Assembly (NCBI GenBank): GCA_000708835.1
Contig: DF236998.1
Coordinates: forward strand, 169,880 to 233,879
Origin: Klebsormidium nitens
Lineage: Eukaryota; Streptophyta; Klebsormidiophyceae; Klebsormidiales; Klebsormidiaceae
Reading direction: 5' to 3'
Length of the DNA stretch: 64,000 bases
Below, piece by piece: positions 30,504-41,140 of the stretch. Numbering within the stretch: position 1 is the stretch's first letter; every line of letters starts with the position of its first letter. The position numbers were made by a program, and so were the translations under genes. Under the pieces are notes generated by a model that saw only the letters and a program-made list of their open reading frames with translations, was not told the origin of the DNA and did no database searches.

Positions 30504-31934
30504 GGCGGCACCAGTGAAGGTGCTATAGAACGGTCTTCGTAAGTAGTGAGCGTCTTAACGGTACTTGGAAGCAATCTGTGGATGCATTTTGAAGAAGGAT
30601 CAAACGGGATAGCTTCATGCATGGTGATCTTGCAGATTCAGTTTTGCCTCGTGCCTAGCTTCTGATATGAGAGGACGTTTTGATCGGTAGGTGAAGTAGA
30701 CAGAGCAGCATGGATAAGTTTTTCGTCTATCTGGACAAGGCTAAATCCCAGTCTGTCTTGATTTCTTCTACCACTCTAGTTCCCTGTAACAAAGGAAGCG
30801 CAGCTTCTTAGCTACGCTCAAGCCTTCTTTGTTGAACTCTTGCACTCACTCATAGTGAACGATAATCGGGCGCCTCGAAGCGGTCGATACCTCTCCATAG
30901 TCAAGTAGCATCATATACTACAGAAGACAGGTATCGATGGTCCTGCGATATCTTCCCTGTAAGTTGATAGCAGCCATAATGATCTCCGATCTGGATCTAT
31001 GCGATGCTTGCTTGATGTGCGTGGTTTTATGCATGTCAGAAACGCGCGTCCGATTCATAAACCACAGAACAAGAGCGCAGGATACTCGTATCACTAGGAC
31101 TGTGGAGCAGTCCGAGCTTTAAAATCGTGGAAAGTTCGTGGAATCCATGTACGGATCTGAGACAGTACATCAGCCCATAAGGAGTCATGCCGATTTCGTG
31201 TAAGTAGATTTACTTTTGAGACTCTGATTTTCGGAATCGGAAGAAGCAGGTCAAGCTACGTCTCAATTGTGCTTCTTGCTTCGATCTGCAATCATTCAGC
31301 GGCAGTACTCCTTCTCAACGTGGCATGCGCACGAGCTATCGGGATGCCATCGCTTTAAAAGTAACACGTTCTGATGTGCAGAACCGGAGCACCTTACGCA
31401 ATCATGATCTGTTTATCAGTTTCTTCAGCCCTCTTTTCTCATACTGCACGGCGTTCCATATCGCACCAGCGACTTCATCATATTTAGCAACCGCGAGTCA
31501 GGTAGAATTACCTTGCTTCCGCCTGTGTTTTGGCCATCCGTACAAATAACTACTGAACCATGTAGAGAAACAGTGCTTGACAAAGGCGATTACTGCGATC
31601 GGCGTTCTCCGCATGTCGCGCTCGCGGCTTAGCGCGCTCACCTCGCGCGCGGCCGACGTTCGAGACTTCCTAAAACCCTTGTGCACGGAGCGGCCGCCAC
31701 GTGAGATGGTCCAGCGTGCACCACAAAGATCGTACCTAGTACGGTACCAGGCACTCACTATGGATCAGAGTGTTGAATTGTTCAGGTGTAAGCAGGGTGG
31801 AAGGCCAGGCGCGGACTAGGAGAGGATGTTCTTCTGAACAAGCTTCGTGCTTCGAAGTTGCAGAGCGGCTGCTGCCTGTCAGCCTCAGCTTAAATAGACT
31901 ATGAGCGGACCTAGCGCTGCAAACAGGCATAACC
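30504..31934. other. intergenic between tandem paralogues
   Basis: No convincing coding sequence. It holds the 3' end of the first armadillo gene and the promoter of the second. A GC-rich segment (31610-31730) has short overlapping frames on both strands and none is credible. Confidence 0.5.
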
Positions 31935-33725
31935 ATGGTGCTCTCATGGCTTCTTTCTCTGTGGTCTCCTGCGATAGCTTCTAAGCGGTCCCACTCTGAG
32001 CTTGAGGGCCACTCCGACGATGAGGCAGAGCGCTTGCAAGAAGAGGAGCAAAGTGCAAAGCGCCTGCGCATTATTGGTTTGTTCAACAATGAGGAATGCA
32101 CCGAAGAGCACTTTGAGCCAGACAGGTTGCAGAGCACAGCGGAGGTGCTCTTCAGCAAAGGAGTGCTTGCGCGGGAAAGAGGGGAAGACGCAGATGCCTT
32201 TGAGTTTTTCAGAATGAGTGCGGTAGCTGGGAGCGCCAACAGCATGATAGAGATGGCACGCTATTTTCTAGCTGGGACGGTTTGTTCAAAGGACGTCATT
32301 GCCGCGCAAGCGCTGCTGAGAGCCGCAAGCAAGCACAGCTTTGTGGACTCTGAACTGCTTCAAGACTGCGAGGATAAAACTGCGGAGATGGCAAACGCCA
32401 GGCTGCCAGCAGGCGCTGCATTCCCGAAGATTCTCGAGCTATTGTGCACTCTGGACAGCGAACGCATCGATGCGCAAAGGAGCGCCAAAGACATGCTGTT
32501 TGAGCTAGCCAGAAATGAGGACTCGATTCAAATACATTGGCTGGTGCGCCTTTTGGGGAGCGAGAACGAGATCCTGCAGGAAGTGGTGGCGGATGTTGTC
32601 AGCGATTTAGCGGAGGGTGAAGAGGACGGGCCTGGTCTTGGTGCGCTTCCAGGCCTCCTAGAGCGGCTGCTGGACCTTTTGATGAGTGCGCGCGCGCGCG
32701 CGACCACAATGATCATGGCGGCTGTGGCACTTGAAAACCTGGCAGTGGACGCAAAGAATCGGGACAAGATCCTGGCTGTGCCGCGAAGTTTGGAGTGTCT
32801 GACGACGCTTCTCTGGGGTCGGAGCGCATTAACACTGCAAAATGCGGCCGCGGATGTTTTGTACAATTTGGCTCAAGGATCAAAAGCTTCCACCGTTCTG
32901 AGCGCAATTGCATCTGGGCCGGAGACTCTGCGCAAATTGGCCAACCTTCTTAATGGCAGGCCGGGCTTGAAATCATCAGAGACCTTAGGGGCATGGGCGC
33001 TCGCGAGCTTGGCACTTGACACAGAAACTGGGAAAGCTATAGCGGCAATACCGGGCAGTCTAGAGGGTTTGGTGCGCCTTTTGGGAAAAGATAACACGGG
33101 GCAGGTTCAGGAGCAGGCCGCGAGGGCCCTTGCCAACCTGGCGCTCGAGTCGAGCAACAGCAGAGCCATCGCGCGCGCGCCGGGCGCGGTCGCGTGCTTG
33201 GTTCCCCTCCTGAGCAGCCCTAGCGCGGGCGCGCGCATGCGCGCCGCGCGCGCGCTCGTGAACCTGACGTGCGAAGTGGAGAACAAGCCGCGCGTCGCGA
33301 ACACGCCGGGGACGTTGGACGCGCTCGCGCGGTTGCTGAGTTGCAAGAGCGCGGTCCTGCAGAAGTTTGGCGCGTGGGCGCTCGGAAACCTCGCACACGG
33401 CCCGAAGCTTAAAGCGCAAATCGTGGCGGTGCCGGGGTGTTTGTGCGGGCTGGTGGGGCTTCTGGGCAGCCGGAAGGCGAAAGTCAAGGGATACGCCGCG
33501 AGGGCGCTGGCCAACTTGGCAATCGGGGCGGCGAACAAGAAGGCGATTGCGGAGGTGCGGGGCGCTTTGGAGGCTTTGGTTCGTCTCGAAGGAAGTTACG
33601 ATGCGGAAGTGCGGGGGCAAGCCAAGAGGGCACTCAAGAATCTCGCGGGGATGAAACAGAATAGGGTGAAAATCAACGCGGCCCGGCTCGGCGGTGGGGC
33701 TCTCTTAAAAGCTGGGTGTCCGTGA
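31935..33725 (+). CDS. Sel1-like/armadillo-repeat protein, intact copy
   Basis: Single-exon frame of 596 residues. Layout: acidic/basic N terminus with a possible nuclear signal (AKRLRII), then the paralogue signature (EEHFEPDRLQSTAE), a Sel1-like region at about 80-150 (AFEFFRMSAVAGSANSMIE), and armadillo repeats from about 170 to the end (units such as ARALANLALESSNSRAIA and AWALGNLAHGPK). It aligns with 28964-30503 over most of its length. Bases 33160-33310 are much richer in G and C (many GCGCGC runs) than the rest, suggesting local biased gene conversion or repeat expansion; a short GC dinucleotide run also lies at 32689-32701. Function is not known; protein-protein scaffolding is the general role of the fold. 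Confidence 0.88.
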   Translation: MVLSWLLSLWSPAIASKRSHSELEGHSDDEAERLQEEEQSAKRLRIIGLFNNEECTEEHFEPDRLQSTAEVLFSKGVLARERGEDADAFEFFRMSAVAGSANSMIEMARYFLAGTVCSKDVIAAQALLRAASKHSFVDSELLQDCEDKTAEMANARLPAGAAFPKILELLCTLDSERIDAQRSAKDMLFELARNEDSIQIHWLVRLLGSENEILQEVVADVVSDLAEGEEDGPGLGALPGLLERLLDLLMSARARATTMIMAAVALENLAVDAKNRDKILAVPRSLECLTTLLWGRSALTLQNAAADVLYNLAQGSKASTVLSAIASGPETLRKLANLLNGRPGLKSSETLGAWALASLALDTETGKAIAAIPGSLEGLVRLLGKDNTGQVQEQAARALANLALESSNSRAIARAPGAVACLVPLLSSPSAGARMRAARALVNLTCEVENKPRVANTPGTLDALARLLSCKSAVLQKFGAWALGNLAHGPKLKAQIVAVPGCLCGLVGLLGSRKAKVKGYAARALANLAIGAANKKAIAEVRGALEALVRLEGSYDAEVRGQAKRALKNLAGMKQNRVKINAARLGGGALLKAGCP

Positions 33726-34738
33726 AAGTTGACTGATAAAGAACTGTGAACGAACGACTTGTCGGTTGAGAACTTTGAGTTGTCCGCTTTGGGAGTTCCT
33801 CATGCGAACCTCTGGCCGCTTTTGATCGCTGCAAACGGATTGCATCACCCCAAACGATTAACTTGGCCCCGAAACAGCCTATAAACGATCCGATCGCGCG
33901 ACCTTGACATTCGCATCTATACATCACATCATTGACTTGGATGCCTGATCATGTGCAAAGGTACCTGATATAAACCTGAAAGTGTGCGGCGAGCTAGTTT
34001 ACGGCTTGCGCTTCAATACTAGCTGAGCGAAGTGAGAATCTGAGCAAGACGTGCCACGTGTTCCGGCGCGTGTTGGGCTCGCATGCAGCCCGCGGGGCAT
34101 ACTTTAAAACGTGCACATGATGTAATTACTGTTTACATTCAATCTGATCCGACCGGCCATCGCATCCATGTGCATTACCGCGCTTAAACGCATATTGAAG
34201 CAAACATTCGCGCCCTTAGTGCTCGGGCATGTGGACTGGGCATCAGCATGATGAGCGTGTATCTCGGCCCGGATAATCGGAGCGGTTTTGATATGAGTGA
34301 AAACGGGGGACGGCCGGCAAACGATTCATTAAAAGGACTCGTTTACAAAGCTAGTGTTCAATGAACCATTACAATCTGGTGACCGTCGAACCTAGACGTG
34401 TTGCTTACAAGGACCTTTGATCTCTCCCGCTCTTGACTCAAAGAGATGCTGAACATATAAGGTCGCTCGCTACTAAGTTGGATGTGTGGAGGCGGCCTCG
34501 ACTGACTTCACAGCGCGGGCAACATCGATATACGTGTGAAAAGTGTCTGCTCACCTCTTCGTCAACCGTTATCTCCTTTTGTGACCCTGGGTACGCCAAC
34601 ACCTTTCGCCCTTCAAGATAGCTGCTCTATACTGTAGATTTAATCTTCGCCCAGGGCAGGAATGTACAGTCTACCGCATGTAATTTCCCTGAAGGTCATC
34701 TAGTCTAACCTGATTTAGAACCTAAAAGCACTTTCTAG
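33726..34738. other. convergent intergenic region
   Basis: It lies between the ends of the intact armadillo gene and the KDPG aldolase gene. No exon, RNA gene or long repeat was recognised. Confidence 0.5.
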
Positions 34739-37700
34739 TTATCGCTTATGGGCTTTCGCAACTGCCACTACTCTCCGCGCCGCCGCAGTGATGTCCGCAC
34801 TCCGGTCGTGTCCGAAGATGGCGTCCGAAAGAACGACGGCGCTCGCCAAACGATCGCCGAGATACCGTCCAACGTCCTCTGCGCGGGTTCGACGAGTTTG
34901 TTCAGCAGTGGCTTTGATGCAGTTCTCAGAGGCGAATTTTCACAGAATGCTACTTTCGTCACCTGCTTGGACTTCGAAGCCGACGAAAAAAGATGATGTG
35001 GCTCGTTGCTCTATCCTGCTTCGCGTCAGTTTTCGAAGTCAGGCTACAGAAGGACATCGGCACCGTTCACAAAGCGCTTCATCACTCCTTACTTTCGGTG
35101 AGCTTGATTGAACAGCGACTGAATAACCGCCTCGACAATCTGCAATTGATGCACAAAGGTTCCAAAACTTCGTGATTATAGGTTTTACGGAGTAAGCTTT
35201 ACGGTTTTACGGATTCACCATTTTGTCGGTCAAGGTTGTTCCGGTGTTCTCACCTTTCCGGATTCCGTGCGAGGCGACCAGCGACAGCGGCGGATCTTGA
35301 AGGCTCGCGAGCGGTCGGCGGAGGGCCCGGAGTGTCGCTTCCGAAGCGGGGAAGACCTGCACAGGAAAAAAGTGATCCGTCAACCAGATCTGGCGAGGGC
35401 TTTACGTCTTACGTGACACTAAGAGAAAACCCAATGACACGCCATTCAACAGAAAGTCGGCTAGGAAGGAAACTTCATCGTGCTGGTTGCCAGAAGCGCT
35501 TAGGAATTCAGGGTTGTACCATACCTTTGTATCCTTCGTGCCTTGGATACGAAGGCCTACTAGCTGGAGAAGAACACGTTTCCTAGATCCGTTCAGCCGA
35601 GGGAGGAAGTGGGGTGTGACGATGCGTGGAAAGGAGACAGTGCGACTCTCTGATGACGACACGGCACCAAAAATCGTAAAGCAGCGAGTCTATGTTATTG
35701 CTTGTACGATACAGCGAATCAAGGGTGTTTGACTGAGAGGGTCCTCTCATTCAACCCCTGCGTCCCAGCTACAGAAGGGTCAATCTCGGACGATTGGACC
35801 TGAGTGTCCAGTCATCTCTGCGAAAGCTCGGAACGAAAGTGGCGCCATAGAAGCGCATGACGACGCGAAACAAGTCAAGCAAAGTGGATTCGAGAGCGCT
35901 GACGTCAGCGTAAGTATGTCTCCTCGAGCGAGGGGTACAAAGCACTTGAATGAAGCATTTTGGCAACAAATGACCCCAAAACAGCGTAGCTCACCTTCAC
36001 AATTTGGCAGCCACTCCTATGAGCGGTCCAGATCTGCAGAAAACCAGAACCCCTTCAGACCTTTCGACCAGTAGCAGGATGCCAAGCAAGAGAGTCCGGA
36101 AAGTGGTAGCCGGGACCTTTGATGGGTTGACGAAGCCAATCAGACCAAAGTTTAAATTAGCGCCTGTGGCTTGCGGGTTGCCGAACGAGTTTCGGAAAGG
36201 GTTACTGATCGGTAACTTAACGGGTTACTGACTGGGTTGCAGAACCGAACCGGCCGAACGCCGGCGCCGAACGTGCTCATGAATCTGTTGAGGGTAGGAG
36301 AAGCCCCGTGTATCTGCTTGCAATGCTAACACGCGGAGGTCGTCAAAATACGAGCCTGATCAGTGACAAGTGTCGGTTCGAGCAAAGGATAGCACACCGA
36401 CGCTCAGGCATCAAACGACGCTCTGAATCCTATCAACAATCGCTCAATCAGACAAAAGGATCTCGGGAGCTAACGCCACGAGACCTTTGTTGCGGCTTCG
36501 CATACACCCAAGCTGATTCAATCCTATACCGTCTGCCCGTGTGCGTCAGAGAAAAGGAGGACACATAAGTCCGACAGAAGAAGAGTCGCGCAGAAGCGGC
36601 AGATTGTTTTGGCTGAGCCCCTCACCTCGGTGGGCGTCATTGCCCCCGGGATGTACAAAACGTCCAACTTTTTCTGGACGTCCACAATCTCCTGCATTCA
36701 AGTAAGAAGAGCACGTGCTTTACGCTTCTCCATGCAAAAGGTGGATAACAGCGGAGAATCTGCTTCACGGGGAGACCCGTGGTTTCAAGGTCCAGGTTTG
36801 CGATCTTTCGGCAGTACGGAATTCATTTTTCGCAATGGAATCGAGCAAAGAAAGATCACGTTGATAGTGCGGCACTGAAGGTAGGATCAAAAGTGGGTCT
36901 TATCTCCTTCTTTGCGTTGGGAAAAGCCTAGCTGATTTGGGGCCACCTGTATCGGACGGGTTTAGGATCGCATTCACAAATAGAAAAAGAAGCCGGAAGA
37001 AAGCAAACAAACGCCGGAACAAGGACTTCAGGCCCAAACAGCTGGTGACAGAGGTAACCCCTCGTAAACGTGGAGTTCCATATCCTGCCGCAAATTGAAA
37101 AGCATGCTTCTTTTGCATGTGCGTCGATCTCAAGGAAGAGTAGAAGCCGGCAATGAGAAACAAGACTCGATTCTCTGAATAAGAAGCCCTCTGGATAAGA
37201 AGGACACGCCTGGGGGACGGGTACGGTTGGTATGATGGTAAGAGTAGGTCCGGGGGCGCGAAGCGGATGATTGTTTGGGTTAAGGGTTTCGGTTTGTTCT
37301 TGCCCGGTAGAATGTCCTTACTATTCATGCGGCTTATTATTGATCAATTTTGAAAGTTATCGATAGAAGACCCACCTCATTGAAGATTGGGCTCATGACG
37401 AAGTGCGCCCCGGCCTGTGCCGCAGCTGCCGCCTCCTCGGCCGTGTAAATCGTGCCGACCTGGACACGTGTGGCACGGTGAGCGTGACACGTGGCATTCC
37501 AAGAGATGCAGGGGGGTGGACATTTGGATGCTACATGAGAGCTTTGTGCATGCTAGCCTTCGGATCTGTCGCTTTCAATGTCCAAAGGCAAGCATGCAAG
37601 GTCGATGCTCAAAGTTGTCCACGAGCCTGAAGATACTAGGGAGCTAGCAACAACGAGAAACAAGCTCTGCGGGCTTTGATTTCAGAGACTTACGCCAATA

Positions 37701-39201
37701 ATCGCATTGGGGAACTCGTCAACAAGCGTCTTAACACTCTGCAGAGGGGAAAAATCATTAGTGTACAGACAAACACTATTTTTCGACCGCTTTCGAGAAC
37801 AATCGTGTGCAACGGACGATGAGAAAAGCAATCAATTCCCTCCGGCGCTTCCCCTCTTGCGGCACCCTACAAAAATTTCTTACGACTCAAGCAGATTAAA
37901 GGATCATGCCGACAAGCGATCAACCGAAAAACCTCTGGCAAGCGACTTCTGGTCGGACGAGCCGCTTTTGAACGGTTTGGTTGGGCGGAAGCGAATCCCT
38001 AGCAGGCGAGTCGATTCCGTCAAGAGAGCGGAATCCGCTCACCTCCAGAGCACCTGGCACGGTCATCGTCAACTCCAACTGCAGCCATACAAGGTATACG
38101 TGACTGCCTGGATCGTTCCTTCCACTAAAGTGCACTTTTTCCGATGTTGAATCCAACCCTGGCATCGCCAAAGGGACTTTGTTTTTTGGACTGAAGTGAT
38201 ACTTTCGGAAACCGTGACGGCGAAAAGAGGAGAAATGCAGTAGACTGGCAAAGTTGGGTATTGAATGAACGTTCGCCTGATTTCCGATAACGACGGAGCC
38301 CCCAGGGGCTGCCAATCAATCTCTCAAAGGCTGAAGCCAAAACATGCAGGAGGGATGAGTAAGAAACAACAGGCTCCATTAAAACACAGATCGTTCGTTA
38401 TGTCAGTGAATCATGCAGGGCACTGTCGTCTCAGCAGAAGGTTGCGGTTTGAGACCTGTGATTACCTCTCCGATGTTCATTTTCTGGCGGTCTTCAAGGA
38501 CCTCAGACTGAGCTACGCACACGGCTGTGACAATGCAAAGGAGCTGTAGACCGTGAGGAGGCTGCTTACCACTGTGACGCCGCCGTTTAAGGCCGCTCTT
38601 GCAGCATTCAGCGCAAGATCCTGGTTCCTGAACAAGTAGTTGATGTGAGATTGAGCCCAAGGCTAAATTGGTCAAGCCCTTCAGCAGTTCCTGATCTTTC
38701 CAGTACGGATAGAAGGTTGACTTACTCGACATTGAGGCCAGCAAAGCAAGATGACAGTCAAGAGAAAGCATGGCCGCTTGTTTCCTTTCCCAAGCCTCAA
38801 ACTTGAGGCGTGTAGCCCAGGAGAGCCCCTCTGAGAAGGTGTCTGAGACAATGCTCACATCTAACCAAGTGAATCACGGGAGGCAAGTGCTTCGAAAGCA
38901 TTGCAGCAAGAGGTTGGTCGAAAACCAAAACCTGCCGACTATGAAAAGCAAACTTCCAACTCACAGCGCTCTCGATCGATAATGTATTCTGGGTTGAACA
39001 GCGACCGATTCATCAGAATTCTTTCAAGAGAAAGTGACTGAGGACTTACTCTATCTTGACGCACGCTATGATGCCAGTTTCGATGACAGCCGAGGCTGCC
39101 TTTGCTGTGCCACTTGGCGCTTCCTCACCGCTTCTCAGATGCGCCACCATGTCATTTGCAATATTCAGTACGAATTGCCGGTCGGCCATGTCTATCACCA
39201 T
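34739..39201 (-). CDS. KDPG/KHG aldolase (2-dehydro-3-deoxy-phosphogluconate aldolase)
   Basis: Nine small exons on the minus strand: 39201-39050, 38627-38570, 38078-38043, 37738-37694, 37459-37376, 36691-36626, 36033-35995, 35356-35254, 34878-34739; 240 residues, phases consistent. Signatures in order: VIETGIIACVKI, ARAALNGGVTV, LELTMTV (catalytic Glu72), LVDEFPNAIIGVGTI, AGAHFVMSPIFNE, VLYIPGAMTPTE, SGCQIVKVFPAS (Schiff-base Lys160) and ASAVVLSDAIF near the end. The enzyme splits KDPG into pyruvate and glyceraldehyde-3-phosphate, the last step of the Entner-Doudoroff route, which is reported in plants and cyanobacteria. The segment usually written PTGG(I/V) reads VASHGI. The start is uncertain: the frame stays open to a possible acceptor near 39252, so an upstream leader exon may exist. 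Confidence 0.88.
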
Positions 39202-39587
39202 ACTGACGTTCTCGAGGAGTGTGCCGTATTCGGCAGAAGACCTCTCGGAGCTGCCACAGGAAATGGGGTCTTTTCAAAAGATAAGAAAGGTGCAGAAGAT
39301 AAGAAAGCACCTATCCAAGAACTTTGTCGGCCTGGATCCCGACAAACACCTCTAACAGAGCGATCCAAATCCTTCGGTGAGTCTCATCAGAGAACACTAT
39401 AATAAAGCGGAGTATGAAGTCTTCTGATCAGCAAGTAGTCCTTTACTTTGCAAGTTCACTAGTTGCATCAAATACCTGACCTGCTACTTTCCTATGTGGG
39501 ACTCCATGAAACTAGCGGGCGCGGCACGCCTAGTCTATGTCACAGGATAGGTTTCAGGCGCAGGGTACACTGTTGATTGTAACACTT

Positions 39588-40622
39588 TCAGGTCAAACCA
39601 TGTCCTCCAGCCAAGACGCATTTTGGAAACAATTCTGAAACTGCGGAATTTACGCACCAGTTGCCAGAATTCGACGTGCGATCCCACATGCGTACCCAGT
39701 AGTCAACCAAGGACTGGGCTGCAGCTAGATGTGACAGCTGCTCTCTATATGCTCTTGACCATGGATCAGGTGGTGTCAACGACCGCAGCTCAGCGACCTG
39801 CACCCAAAGTTGTAACACCGAGAGAGACACAGATTGACGCTCGTCATGGATCTTGAAGGGAGCCCAGGTGCCAGCTGGGCAGTCTTTAAGGCCAGGCGTT
39901 GTTTTGAAAAAGCGCGCCAGCTTCTCGAGTTGCGAGCGCAACACCGTCTCGGGGAAGGTCCCCTCAAAGCGGCCGTGTAGAAAGTCGTCCATTAAACCTC
40001 TACATTCTTCTACAAATGCTGCGGACCGCTCTGGATCGAGCGAACTAGGACCCATTCCGAGAAGGGGCTGGAGCTTTGAAAGGAAGGCCATCAAGTCAAA
40101 GGGGCCCTTGGTCCAAGCTTCCTCAGCTGGAGCGGAGTAAACATAGTCAAGGTTCAAAACTTTCGTTGCTTGAATGCCCCCGACTTCGTCTGTTGCTGTC
40201 GCAGCATTGCGCTTCCTTTGCTTCCTCTTGTTCTTCTTGTTCTGAGGTTTGAAGCCCAAACCTTCTTGACATCTATTGGTGGTTCGCAGAGATGAAAATA
40301 CTGAGGTTCCTATTACAGAATTCTTCACCCATGTTGGCAGATGATGTTTCAAAGCTGCTTGGATGTTGTCACTATGACTCCGCAACTGAGTGCCGTAGTG
40401 GACATCATCTGTCCACAATCCCCAATTCAGGAACAAAGAGGAATGCCTTTCACGTGCGACTTGCCCCGGACCACCTCTGAACAAGCCCTGACGGCGGAGA
40501 CATGCGCTTGCAACGCAAGAAACACGCGCCAAACGGGAAGCTCTTGTCTCCACAGAAAGACACCCGCGAATGTGCGAACTTGCTGTGCTATCCAGGCGCG
40601 CCATGACTGCGTCCGCCATCAT
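39588..40622 (-). CDS. unrecognised 344-residue ORF
   Basis: A single open frame starting at 40622 (MMADAVMARLDSTASS...). It has a Ser/Arg-rich first third, a lysine/arginine block (KKNKRKQRKR) near residue 135 that could act as a nuclear or nucleolar signal, and a helical-looking second half with several Trp (PFDLMAFLSKLQPLL, DYWVRMWDR). No family was recognised. Length, lack of introns and a position about 0.5 kb head-to-head with the gene at 41141 favour a real gene, but a chance frame or an unspliced fragment cannot be excluded. Confidence 0.5.
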   Translation of the reverse strand: MMADAVMARLDSTASSHIRGCLSVETRASRLARVSCVASACLRRQGLFRGGPGQVARERHSSLFLNWGLWTDDVHYGTQLRSHSDNIQAALKHHLPTWVKNSVIGTSVFSSLRTTNRCQEGLGFKPQNKKNKRKQRKRNAATATDEVGGIQATKVLNLDYVYSAPAEEAWTKGPFDLMAFLSKLQPLLGMGPSSLDPERSAAFVEECRGLMDDFLHGRFEGTFPETVLRSQLEKLARFFKTTPGLKDCPAGTWAPFKIHDERQSVSLSVLQLWVQVAELRSLTPPDPWSRAYREQLSHLAAAQSLVDYWVRMWDRTSNSGNWCVNSAVSELFPKCVLAGGHGLT

Positions 40623-41140
40623 TGTCCAATTTTGTCATGGATACAGGCGCTGCCGCTGGGACGTGCCAAACAGAGGCGCGCTCTGCTTGCACCACCACAC
40701 CATCAAAAGAAAGCAATGAACTTCATTATGAAGGGCAGGAAGGGCTTGAGGAATCCCTCAGATTCGACCAGAACTTGGCAGAAGTTTTGAGGAATCCCTC
40801 AAAAATGCGGCCGCGCCGCATTGACATCCATGATTGGAGTGACTCATGGCTGGCAATGGTAGTAAGTTTAGAAGCGTCTGAAACAGTTACCGAGACGGTG
40901 AAATGAATAGAAACAGTATCGCTTCTATGCTCATCAGACAATATCCATCAACTTAAAAGGATCTAATACCTATAAGGAAGTACCCGGGGCAGCAACTTAA
41001 CTAAAAGACCTAACCAAAAAATATGACGTGCCCTGCACCCGAACCCGAAATGCGGATCAGAAGAAGCTCTTTGACAGATCAACGATAGCTTTGTGATTCC
41101 TCAAGCTCAGCTTGGAAGCTACGCCGTCAAACCCTGCAGA
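40623..41140. promoter_or_regulatory. divergent region upstream of the elongin-type fusion gene
   Basis: About 0.5 kb between the unrecognised ORF (-) and the ATG at 41141 (+). No clear exon. A duplicated GAGGAATCCCTCA motif occurs at 40749 and 40789 (period 40). Confidence 0.4.
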
